A DNA stretch of 46,851 nucleotides from NCBI GenBank assembly GCA_000708835.1, contig DF237370.1, positions 1 to 46,851 of the forward strand. Reading direction: 5' to 3'. Below the pieces are notes generated by a model. The model ran no database searches. It was given only the letters and a program-made list of their open reading frames with translations, and was not told where the DNA came from. Source of the stretch: Klebsormidium nitens (taxonomy: Eukaryota > Streptophyta > Klebsormidiophyceae > Klebsormidiales > Klebsormidiaceae). The translations under genes and the position numbers were made by a program. Shown here piece after piece: positions 12,801 to 22,555 of this stretch; positions within the stretch are counted from its first letter, which is position 1, and every line of letters starts with the position of its first letter.

Positions 12801-15800
12801 TCTACCCGGTGATGATTTCCATTCAGCCTTATCTGCTCTGCTTCGTGGAGCAGATAATCTTCCCCGAATCATTCCAAACAATTGTTATGAAGAAAGTCCT
12901 GAACGCAAGTTGGAAAAATATCTTTCGTTGAATCCCTTCTCGTGGAAACGTGCATGTGTACCAGAGGGAGAAGACCCTACGGATACCCGCAAGGTTGCTT
13001 TATGTTTAATCTCAACAGCGTTGGGCTTCATGACGTCACGATGTCAACTCCACAACCTAGGGGTCGAACCATATTGGACAGCTTGCACCTCGAGATTGTG
13101 GGAGTTCGTTGAAATAGTAGCTCGACGCCCAACTTTGGCTTCTGAAATGCCCGCGACTCACCTGGTCTTTGAAGGAGAGCTCTACCTCCACGGGCTTGAG
13201 TGACCGCAAGTCGGGCCATAAAGAACCCGCCTTCCGCGCTATCTTTGACGATTCTTGTCCAGCGGTCGCCGGCGCCGAAACGGCCCGCTTCGGCAGCTCA
13301 AACTCGCCCACATAAAGATTTCCGACGAGCCTCGTGCTCGCACACCGTGAAAGGGACCCCTTCTTGCCGCTCTCGGGGGTGCTCCCGCCGTCCCCTTTGG
13401 GAATTCCCGCGCCGCCAGCTTCGAACGTCACTGCTCGCTTTTCATCTTGTGTGACGTCACTGTCGGGGATGGCTGCCAGAGCGGTTTTGGGGGTCAGTGT
13501 GACGTGCCCCTTGCCGTCACTGCAGACGAACATTCGACCTGGGGACCCCGTCAACTTTTGTTTGAGCGATGCGGCCATGGGTGACGCGGCCGCGGGTGAT
13601 GCGGCCTTCGGTGATGTGTTCTTCGGTGACCTGGCTCCGGGAGGCGTGACAGCCTTCGGTGACGTGCCCTTCGGTGACGTCGCCTTCGGTGACGTGGCCT
13701 TAGATGACGCCGTCTTTGGTGTACTGTTGAGGCCGTCGTCAGGTGTCTTGACAGCGAGCGACACCAGCCTTGAACGCGGAGCCGGACCGGGTTTGCTTTT
13801 ATTAACATCAACCTGCAGTGGCTTCGAGGCTTTCAATATATGATCAGGTGTATGCTGGTCGTAGGCCTTTTACTGTGAGGAACCAAAGCCGGAGATGGAA
13901 GTTGGAACTACTTTACAATGAGGGAACGGAAAGATCCAGTACTGCATGTGACAACATAACAGATGTCAGCTTAAAATGCACGCTTATGCCAACCAACCTC
14001 GAGAGATAACAAGCTGTGAATTCAGCTCGATGAAGAAGTCTTCTGACACAACAGAAGGTAGCCGCCAACCACCGCAACAGGGTCCTCTCTGAAGCGTACT
14101 ACTTTCTGCGAGCATTTTTCCGATGCCAGTTCGTACTCACAGATCCAACCGTCTTTTGTTCGCATGACTCAGGGAACCTTCCAGCCGTTAAACGCAGAAT
14201 GACTTTCATCTTCCTTCCTACGATTATAAGCTGTGAGACCTCGTATCGCGCACGTTGGCGCGGACCGCTTTTTGCGATGTGCTCACATGCTTGAGGGGCA
14301 GCTTGAGTGTGAAGCAACTGCCGTGCCCGATTTCGGACGTCACGGAGATGGTTCCGCCATGCGCGCGCACAAGGGAATCCACGAGGAAGAGCCCCAGCCC
14401 GGTTCCACCGCGCTGGTCCATACTCGTCTCATTCACTTGCTCGAACGCGAGGAAGATCGTCTGCAGCTTGTGGCTAGGGATGCCGATGCCTGCGAAAGCG
14501 AGAACAAGGGATTGAGAACAGGGTAAATATGTTGGTCTATTGCCAAAATTGGGTGCGCTTTTGCACGGAGTCCCTGAAAAGGCAGAAATCCACGAAGATA
14601 GAGTCGAGCTGTCGCCCCGAGGTTGCGGATAGGGAGAAAGATAGTGGTCGCCAGCACACTTTTAAAGGGGAATAACAAGGATGGACAGGAGCATCAAAGC
14701 GATCGGCCATGTGATGAATGACAGAGAACATGGTTGGCAGAAAGCCAGGGGAGCAACTGACACCCTCAAGGAGACGGGATTCAAACGGCCCACGACAGAC
14801 AATTCGCATCGTTTGATGTGGTGCAAGAGGCGTGTTCTCGTTACTACTCTGACAAATTGCAAGATGAAATCACTGACCTGTGTCTCTGACGTCCACAATC
14901 ATGAACTCATGCCCGTCATCAGTTTCTCGTACTCTGGCGCAGACGCGTATCTCTCCTGCAAAAGACCAGGTCGACTTGGCTTATGAAAGTGGTTCGATCT
15001 TCTCAAGTACAGCAGGCTTTTTAATAGATTTTGAAATGCTCATAGACGCAAAGTTATCAGCCGGTCCCCAAATCTGTGAAAAGAAGAGTCGTCAAGATGC
15101 TCAAAGGTCCTGCAGACTCTGCACCAATTGGCATATAGAAACTAAAGATCTAGTCGGCCCTCAAGAGTCTCAGAGTGAAATATAAATCCACGGCTTCTAG
15201 AATGAGAGAGGTAAGCGACTGGAAGTTTACTGCATCTCAAAAACTGGATGAAGCGCCGGCTATTCAAATGTGGGGCGACTTGGCCTAAAGGAACCTGCAG
15301 CATAAGACTTACCACCGTCGGTGAACTTGGCAGCATTGCCGACCAGATTGTGCAGAATTTGAATCAGCCGTGCCTGATTACAATCGATCTCCGGAATGTC
15401 TTTGGAGACGTCATTATAGAGCTGCAAAAAAAGCAGGCAAACAGCCTTCAGTGTAATGGGGTAGGTATGGTCCACTGACCGGAGACGTTGTGCTTTGAGA
15501 GAGCGACGGCTTCCGGATACGAAGAGACAAGGCTGAAGCTAAACCTGCTTCTTTCGTCGTACGACTGAGCTTTCACGAGGATCAGCTTGGATCTTCTTTG
15601 ATTATGGGACGAGAGCGTAACATGTTCTTTATTTGTCGTCTATTAGCCTCTGTTGAGAAGATCTTACCTTTACGTTCCATTTGACCATAGGTGATGTCAG
15701 ATCCATGACGTGATCTACAAGGTGGCGAAGGTAGACTACCTCGTAGTGCAACGTCAGCTTGCGCTGGCGCAAGGATTCGACGTCCAAAATATCTGCAATT

Positions 15801-18800
15801 GAGGGAAACCTCAGTAAAGGTTTGCAGCATCATTCACTCGCAGGCGAAGAGCTCCTAGTGTCTTGCAAGTAACATTCAGATGTAAGGTGAGGTCAGCTGT
15901 GCTACTTTGCGAGCTCGACCTTCCGCTGCCTTTCAGAACTTTGTGGTGGCAAGTCAAAGGACTTGGACGAGTTGTTCGGAAGTGTCAGACTTGGCCGGAA
16001 AGGGAACTTACCATTTACGAGATTCTTGAGACGGCCGCCACTCTGCTTTATTGTCTCTAGTGTCTTCTTCATGTCTTCATTGACCTCCCCCAAGGACCCC
16101 TGCAAGCGTCCGTCTAAGTTCTGCTCGCGTCCGAAAAGTACAGACAGTTTGCAAGCAAGGAGACGGACAGCAACCATAGAAGTACTACCGATCTGGCACC
16201 CAACAAGCAGATAATTAAGATCGATCTAGAGCTCATCAAGTCAAACTCTGTTCACCTGCGTCGTCAAGCTCGTCTTCGAAGGACGACAGAGCGGGCTAAA
16301 TTTCAGCAAGGAACGTGAAGTTGGAGCAGACAATGTCCAAGGAGCTATTCGAACAGGACTGCAAGCCGAATAGCTCAGAGTCAGCGGTCTCACCAGGAGC
16401 ATGGCGTCAGACAGTCCGATGATGCCGTTTAAAGGTGTCCGCAGCTCGTGCGACACGGACGCCAAAAAACGGTTCTTTTCTGTGATAGCCTGTTGAAGCT
16501 GTTCGATGAGCGCACTTTTGTTGCTCTCATCGCGGGCCACCTCCGCGACGCGCCTGTTCTCCTCAAGAGACAAAAACTTCCCTTCGAGTAGTAAAGCCGA
16601 GAAGACAAACTGCGTCCAATTCGAGTTACTAGTCAGATCTTTGCAATGAGAACAAAGGTGTTTCTGAGCTAGTCGCAAGAGCATAGGTATCGCTTCGATC
16701 TTTATGGCATCCTTTCTGGATTCGGTCCTTGTCGGAATGCTTCAAAAGCTCGCCAGAGAAATGTGCTCAGGCTGTGGCGCCGAAAGTCTGAGACTGGACG
16801 TAAAGTATAGAAGCCAAGCATCGCAATGGCTATTTTCAAAAGGAATTCCCTTCTGCTTGAGGGCCCTCTTACCTTGCACGCGAGTTCGAGCGCAAGGAAC
16901 ATGTGAGCCTCCATTATTGGGCTGACCAGGTTCGTCTCGCTCAAGAATGCAACGCACGGGAAGGCGGTCCATGTTGTCAGAATGTATATTTGCAGAAGGT
17001 GGAAGCTCCAGTGGCATCCCGAGTCACGTGTCTGCAAGAGAAACGTCTATGAAGATTTGACTTCGACTGGCAGATTTGCGTGCGTAATTGGCTCAACGTC
17101 GAGTTTCATCAGAGGCGAAAAATGCTGCAAGCTTGGAAGGGAAGTTGTACGCAGGACTCATTCCAATTTCAATGCCGTGTAGTAGCATCGCGAACTCGTA
17201 GCCAGGAATTCAAAAGGCTTTCTAAAGGTGTCGGCCCTTTTCACCTTTCATACCCTGGAAATGGTTGATTTCAAACCTCTCAGCAACGTCTATCTTATAC
17301 TGGTGGGAAGAAAGATGCATGTAGCTAGCTAACATCGTTCCGAACAGCCGACTCGAGCTGCTTGCTGCCTTGTTTCCCATTACCTCGAGTACCGCGTCGT
17401 TGGTCATTCTGTGCACGTTCCTAAGAAGGGTCACAAAAGCGAAGCCCGCTGCAGTTAAGCAGACGCCGCTCATAAGGTTGGAGGAGCTGAGAAGTCCGTT
17501 GAGCCCGACCATCAGGATGAACAGGTCACAGAAGGTATTCAGAATGATCTGCAACCAAAGGCAATTTCGTCAGACCCTGAAATATCCGCCACTTCTGAAA
17601 GCAGTCCTGATAGGGCCACGGATCGGTTTTGAAAGACACTGATGTGAACAAGGTCATCACTGGTCAGGCTGGTTTCCAATCTTCATTGTAGTTCTTCTGC
17701 AAATATTTCTTCGCAGGAGTCTTGTTGCCTTGAGTCCCCATCCTTGATGGAACATAGAAATGGCAGAAAGCGCTTCCTTCAACCTCAAAAGCGTGTGAAC
17801 ATTCTTAGTTCTCAAAACCAGGCGTGTATCCGCGTGCAGCAACGTTTCCTTTCATCTACAGCTGGGAGCACTTTGAAGATGCCCAGAGAGACCAACAAGC
17901 CGGAGAACACAAAGGCTGGCTCTATGGAGCTAGAGCCTCCGGCCATGAGGAACGGAGCACGATTCCTCCATCTCGACCAAGTCAAGCTGCAACTTAGAGC
18001 GTCCAGGGTGCAATTTGGCAGCACACTGGTTCATCTGCCTGCTATGGCAGCTAAGAATATCTCCGGGACTGTCCTCACCTGACGATGGCTCTGGCCGGAT
18101 ATCGAGGCAGTCAAGTATATCATGATGGGCGTTGTGAGCATCCACTGTAAGAAGCGGGCCGGATAGTGCGGTCGCCCAAAGTGGTCCACTAACACCGGTG
18201 TGTAATCTCGGTCCAGAAGAACGTAAGTGAGCAATGCAGTTCCGTTGATATACGCTACCAGAGCGGCCTGCAGATAAGGCAGGATGTAGACTCTGGACAA
18301 GGTGCAGCCTGAACCGAATCTGCTTCGAGCCGGGCTTCGAGCAGCCAGTTTTGACGCCATCAAGCAACCAGCTCCAGACTGTCAATCAGCAACGCCATCC
18401 TCGGCGGAAAGAACGTCGAAGCCTGAAGAATCAAGCTGAAAGAATACAAACGGTGAAGCTTTTTATTCGTAAATGATTCACTTTCGCAGCTCAGCTCCTA
18501 AAACTTTCATACCATCATCAAATCGTTCAGAAGAAAAACGTGCCTACGGTAGCAGCTTGTATATCGTTCAAACGGTCAAGATCTCGCTGAAGCTATTCAC
18601 CAAGGTGTTGGAAAACGAGAGCTTTATGAAGAGGCAGGATATGGTCAGCACAAAGAGAACTTCAAGAACAGGAAAGAGTACTTACAGAAGCCCGTTTTTC
18701 CCTCTCAGTACGGCACGTGAAGATGCATGTGGAAATCACGAGTGCGCAACTGAAAGCAATCACTCCCACCTGCATAACAGACGATGAAGTTCGTATATTT

Positions 18801-20400
18801 CTTGTGGAAGCCAGGGGAGTACGAGGGAACAAGTGGGAGATTCAGTAAGCTCATATGTAGAAGAAACGTGGCGATTCTTTCCATATACTTCTCCAACGAG
18901 AAGAAGCTAGTCGGTGAAACAATATTCAATCTGCACCTCGGTGACTGGAAAGCTTTTGAAGAACAGAGCACGAATCTGCCAGTTGCTTGCTGTTGCTTTG
19001 ATTTGGATAGAAGGAGCGTGTCACCAGAATTTGATCTCTGGGACTGAATACTGTTTTACTGGTGTGGTTCGTAAGACGATCGAGGGGATATAACCTCAGA
19101 CTTCTAGCACTATACAGGGCCAAGCGAAGTAAAGGCATGGCAGCTCCTTGGAGTCTCCCCGACAGGAAAGAGAATTATTTGACAGCCCTATGACGAGTCA
19201 AGAACAGGTTGTACTTTGCGATCTCTTGGTGGAAACAGCCTCTTTGAGCTTTCAGGTTGTAGTACTTCTTTGAAGGTCCTTGACTTTCGAAAGTGAACAG
19301 CCGTGAGGAAAGGCCCAAACACAAGCGACAAGGTAGTACTGAGGAGCAGGTCAATTTACCTACATCAGGCAACGCTGTCATGAAAAGCTGTAGCCTTCTG
19401 CCTCTCTGACAAAGAAGGGCCAGCATGCTCGTGAATCTGCAATTCTACCATTTAGAGACAGAGCTTCCCACTGTTTGATAGGCTGCAAGGAAGCTGCTTC
19501 GCCTTTGCAAGTAACGGTAGGTCCTCGAACATACCCTGGTATGGTCCCCAGGCGGGGGGCCTGTGGTGTACTGGCTGGCATCCAGGTACAGGCTTCGCAC
19601 AAAAAGGGCCAAGGCCGTGACAAGCGCGGCAGCAAAGATCATCAAGAACACCGTAAGTTGAGTGCACCGGGCCTCTGCTCGCAGGGGGGACTCCTGGACA
19701 GGAATGAGGACCAATGAGAATCACATATGAATCAGAGCGCTCGGGCAAGTACTGCAAATGCTTTCAAAATCGCATCAGTTGGACACTTGTCACTGGCAGA
19801 TGATATCCAGACACCTTGAACATTGTCTGGTTAGAGGAAGGTCAACAGGTCGTTACATGCTCGCTTTAGAGACTGGGTGCTGAACTGGTGTTGATTGGCC
19901 GGTGTTTAGTGTGCCACATATGCAGAAGAGTCAGCTATTTGAAAGTCTGCGGCAGTCTTCCAAGAAAACTACTCAACTCCTGGATGTCGTCATCAGTCAT
20001 ACCTAAGGACAGGACGGGTTATTAGGAAGGCAATTGCAAAACCCGAAACGTGGCAGTGTGGTTTGCTGGTAGGACATATTCCAAGCAATCGAGCCTGAAC
20101 AATTTATATGCCAATCTTCTGTCGAAGCCCTTGTAATGGCTGCCACCAAAGACAAAGAAGGAACAAGATATTTGAAGAGATGCCACTCACCATCTTGCTA
20201 CCCTTCGGAGCTTCTGTTTGATTCAGGACAGTGTCAGCAACTTGCAGGTCACCTGGACCTCCTCCCCATGAAACTGCACTTTCCTCCTTGTCCACATGTG
20301 TGGAGTCATGAATGGGTGCCCCTGACTTGGATGGCTTTTCAGAAGGAGTACAAGTGTCTTCTTGTTCGCCAAGCTCTCCATCATCCTTGAACGCCGCCAT
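6066..20400 (-). CDS. Opsin-histidine kinase-receiver-guanylyl cyclase-SAM protein (2c-Cyclop-like)
   Basis: Exons joined on the minus strand: 20400-20191, 19693-19535, 18769-18686, 18267-18079, 17548-17384, 17031-16873, 16609-16394, 16120-16012, 15792-15668, 15421-15313, 14955-14878, 14489-14287, 13812-13162, 12656-12507, 11973-11863, 11256-11131, 10485-10309, 9908-9774, 9152-8972, 8464-8316, 7684-6752 and 6197-6066. All phases close and the sum is 1516 codons plus TGA. Domain order: about 70 polar residues, an extra membrane helix, a seven-helix rhodopsin, HisKA and ATPase, a 217-residue linker, receiver, class III cyclase, a long tail and a SAM-like domain. This matches the two-component cyclase opsins of Chlamydomonas and Volvox, which are reported as light-inhibited, ATP-dependent guanylyl cyclases. 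It should sit in a membrane and couple light to cGMP. The start is the ATG at 20400, whose exon ends at a perfect GTGAGT donor. An in-frame 54-nt segment at 18422-18369 may be an extra exon; I left it out because its donor is poor and helix B is complete without it. Confidence 0.9.
7184..7436 (-). repeat. In-frame 126-bp tandem duplication inside the cyclase tail exon
   Basis: Within the exon 7684-6752 two adjacent 126-bp units encode near-identical 42-residue repeats. Each contains EQD(V/L)E(F/Y)[21 protein letters not shown] and a basic (K/R)LxRTRT end. The marker TGACGTCA falls at 7240 and 7366, exactly one period apart. Only a few substitutions separate the copies, so the duplication is recent or conserved by selection. 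Confidence 0.93.
8316..9908 (-). other. Class III nucleotide cyclase domain, guanylyl type
   Basis: Three exons give the catalytic domain. The two metal-binding Asp residues are in LFSDIVGF (near 1014) and TIGDAYMV (near 1058). The purine-selecting residues are Glu in VETIGDAY (near 1054) and Cys in [11 protein letters not shown] (near 1123), the Glu/Cys pair of guanylyl cyclases rather than the Lys/Asp pair of adenylyl cyclases. The transition-state Asn and Arg are in [11 protein letters not shown]. All catalytic residues come from one chain, so an active homodimer making cGMP from GTP is predicted. Confidence 0.92.
9285..9317. repeat. Perfect 16-bp-arm palindrome in a cyclase intron
   Basis: Positions 9285-9300 and 9302-9317 are exact reverse complements around a single central G. 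The motif starts CTCTCTTTTGTG and ends CACAAAAGAGAG. It lies in the intron between the first two cyclase exons. It could fold as a tight hairpin in the pre-mRNA or be a scar of an inverted-repeat element. Confidence 0.9.
11131..12656 (-). other. Receiver domain of the opsin-cyclase
   Basis: Three exons (12656-12507, 11973-11863, 11256-11131) make one receiver: [10 protein letters not shown] (acidic pocket near residues 850-852), [14 protein letters not shown] (phospho-accepting Asp near 896), PVIMVSAKS (Ser in the conserved Thr/Ser place) and DYLTK (conserved Lys near 948). It is complete and should take phosphate from the His of the same protein. A helical stretch follows directly (exon 10485-10309), as in linkers that signal into class III cyclases. 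Confidence 0.92.
12089..12144. repeat. Short tandem direct repeats in receiver introns
   Basis: Two adjacent copies of about 27 bp, each beginning CGATCTGT and containing ATAGTTTGAAGAACGC, lie at 12089-12144. Two similar small duplications are close by: GACCTTTGAGTTT repeated near 12303-12331, and a 21-bp unit containing GAGAGAACGGCTGGACT repeated near 12664-12704. They look like small slippage or repair duplications. Confidence 0.8.
13162..13812 (-). other. Low-complexity Ser/Thr-Pro-Lys linker exon
   Basis: A single exon of 217 codons lies between the kinase and the receiver. It holds a run of short repeats of the type (A/G)TSPK near 13740-13580 and many further SP, TP and basic residues; the C-terminal half is also polar. 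No fold is recognisable. Such a linker is probably disordered and offers many proline-directed phosphorylation sites, which is inference. Confidence 0.75.
14287..16609 (-). other. Histidine kinase module (HisKA + ATPase) of the opsin-cyclase
   Basis: The exon 16609-16394 runs from helix G straight into a coiled-coil-like stretch and the H box [10 protein letters not shown], with the phospho-accepting His near residue 376. Later exons give the second dimerisation helix ([15 protein letters not shown]), the N box ([11 protein letters not shown], Asn near 501), the G1 box DTGIGIP (split across an intron), the F box region FEQVN and the G2 box GGTGLGL. All residues needed for ATP binding and autophosphorylation are present, so an active kinase is expected. 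This fits the ATP requirement known for two-component cyclase opsins. Confidence 0.92.
16394..20400 (-). other. Microbial-type rhodopsin domain with extra N-terminal helix
   Basis: Exon 2 gives a membrane segment ([18 protein letters not shown]) ahead of helix A ([17 protein letters not shown]), so eight membrane helices are predicted. Helix C reads [14 protein letters not shown] and lines up with bacteriorhodopsin YWARYADWLFTTPL. The Arg, Trp, Thr and Pro are kept, but the proton-acceptor Asp85 position is Gln (about residue 192) and Asp96 is Leu. Helix F has WTAFP. Helix G has [16 protein letters not shown]: the retinal-binding Lys (about residue 322) is present and the Asp212 position is Glu. 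Helices D and E are in the exon 17548-17384. The retinal Lys codon is the last codon of its exon. Photochemistry cannot be predicted from sequence, but the missing Asp85 argues against ordinary proton pumping. Confidence 0.88.
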
Positions 20401-21219
20401 ATTACCTCTTCCGAACCTCTACATGCACTGTGCTTAGTGTTGAACTTGCGTTTGCTACCGTATTGAAGGCTCATGATGTATACATGAGATTGAATTTAGC
20501 CAGGTATATCTTTCACGTCGAAAGCGCCATGAACTTGGTCCTACAACGGTAGCTTGCTGCTCTGACTTTACATATCCTGAGGTGAACTTGGCTGTGCCTG
20601 CTGTGCCTGCATCATTGGCCATGCTGCAAACCAGTGTAACCCTGTGCCAGGACTTACATGATTTTGTGATGTATCGATGCACCAAAGAAGGGAACCAGCT
20701 ACTATTTAGCTGTACTAGTCGTGCTTAGTAGGTGGATCATTTGGCAGCTCACACCTGCTAAAGGCGCTGTGCTCTATTCGTGCGCTCAATGATGTCACTC
20801 AAAAGGACTAGTCAACTTGGGGAATCCCGAACGAAAATTAATGCGATTTACCTGATCTCTTAAGATCTCAATGAACTACCGTACCTCTCTAGCTGGATCC
20901 GGGCTTGATCCGTCTAGTCTTGTCTCGCTAGCTGAGGTCTATAGCAAGAGCTTTATCAGTAGGCTGTCTGATTTATGCTCATTTGACCTTCTACGGTAGA
21001 TTACGACTGCCTGGATCTGACACTCCCGAATCGCTTTAACAGCCTGCAAATATAGCTGTCAGAGTCAGCGGGGCCGGTGACACTCTTCCATCTTTTTACA
21101 GACCTGTAGACTTTCAATGTGTTGCTGACAGCTGCTTTTTGCAGCTTTTCGATTGTTTAGCTGTTCAAAGTGACACTTTTTGCACTGGTTTAGTTGGTGG
21201 ATCATCAAATCCAACGCAA

Positions 21220-22460
21220 TCCAGTACTAGTACCGTACCTTCAAAAGTCAACCACTTCCATTGAAGTACGGTGCCAGCGATCTTCAATGTTAGGATTTTT
21301 CTGGTCCGCTGGTTTGCGCAAATACCTATTAGCATCGCTGATCTCAGGTTCTGTATCTGGCAGACTGGGTGAGAGTGGCTCCGCCCCGCTAACATGCCGG
21401 CCTAGATGGCTGATTAAGCTGTCACCTATGCACCTAGCTGTGCAACATTGACCAGCGCCGGCCGAAAAGTACACGGTTGCATATTTGTTAGGATCTGTCA
21501 GACGAGAATGACGAGCAGGCACGTGTCACTGTGAAAAGATCAGCATGTGTGTCAGACGAAGTACCAGCCTGCCTGATTACGCCTTGGCCCAATTGGGCCG
21601 CCCGTGACTCGATCGCGATTCGTGTCGTCACTCTCACAACGGGCCGGGATTGCACAGTCCCACTGTTCCAGTCCGAAAGACAGCAAACTGCAAGAGCAAA
21701 TGACTTCGCTCGAGTTGCCCTGCATATCGCACCTAGGTAGCACGTAACGGTACCGGTATACCGTAGGTACTGCGCCGTTGCCTTCGGGCATGATGTCAGT
21801 TGCTTCCAACATGCACCATACTATCTAAATGCGAAGTTGCTAAGGGATAAGGATGCGGATAAGGCTCTCTCGTGCCTTTGACTCGAGAGACAAGGTTGAT
21901 TATGCACACAGGCTTGGCTGCACTTTCAATCTTGTCGATTCTGTCAATTTATACAGTCAGAAATCAGGATACTACCTACCGTATGATCTGCGAACCAGCA
22001 AAAAGAAAGTAAGGTAGACGGTACGAGTCACAACTGTTGACTGGGTAGGTGCCTACAGCCGGCGAAGGGCATCATGTTTTGCAACGGCGCTACTGCCACG
22101 CTGCTGTCACGACTCATTAGTCACGCGCTACTGCAGTCACGGTATGTACATTTATAATACCGGTACACAGTACCTGCTACCGTACCTCGATCAAACTAAC
22201 GCCAGCGTTTGCAAGCTCCGTGTCCCGAACGCAGTATTATAAGGTACCGGTACACCGGTAGTCTGCACGTACTGTAGGCTTTAGCTAGGTACTTTAGTAC
22301 CGAACCAGGTGCCCGATCCGTGCGCGCAGGCGTGGCACTATGCCGCGCGCAGACCTGGGAGTGCCACTATATATGACGCGTGGCGAGGATGGACGGTTCG
22401 ATCCGACTGCATTGAGGCCCGGCGGCCAGCATGGCATCATCAACGGTACCGTACCGCGAG
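21220..22460. repeat. Cluster of GGTACC and ACCGGT palindromic motifs
   Basis: Short palindromic strings built from GGTAC and ACCGG recur many times, for example near 21748-21770, 22140-22195, 22240-22262 and 22443-22457. No long unit could be aligned by eye, so it is a motif cluster rather than a clean tandem array. It sits upstream of the opsin-cyclase gene. It may be a binding-site cluster or the decayed remains of a repeat; neither is shown. Confidence 0.5.
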
Positions 22461-22518
22461 GTCATCGCTAGCCGATGCGACGGCTAGCGCGATCCACTGG
22501 CAAAGGAACCGTCACACA

Positions 22519-22555
22519 CTCTCATCATGGCATACATGTATGCCATGCATGAGAG
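22519..22555. repeat. Long inverted repeat with 22-bp perfect core palindrome
   Basis: Positions 22526-22547 form a perfect palindrome with TACATGTA at its centre. After a single unpaired base on the right, CTCTCAT (22519-22525) pairs with ATGAGAG (22549-22555), so each arm has 18 paired bases. It can form a cruciform or RNA hairpin. It lies about 2.1 kb upstream of the opsin-cyclase start. Confidence 0.9.

Noticed and set aside
13334-13843. Long plus-strand open frame with GDVAFGDV-type repeats
   Set aside because: It is the antisense shadow of the linker exon; its repeats are the reverse complement of the TSPK units.
15482-15530. Small exon ([10 protein letters not shown] frame) inside the kinase ATPase domain
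   Set aside because: The flanking exons join as VKWNVK and LYNDV in phase 0, which fits the family; adding this piece breaks the phase.
17865-17926. Hydrophobic frame ([16 protein letters not shown]) as an opsin helix exon on the minus strand
   Set aside because: The exons at 18267-18079 and 17548-17384 join directly in phase 0, and the latter already supplies helices D and E; the acceptor and donor here are poor.
19380-19424. Short phase-0 segment ([15 protein letters not shown]) as an opsin gene exon
   Set aside because: It ends in phase 1 while the next helix exon starts in phase 0; exon 2 joins helix A cleanly without it.
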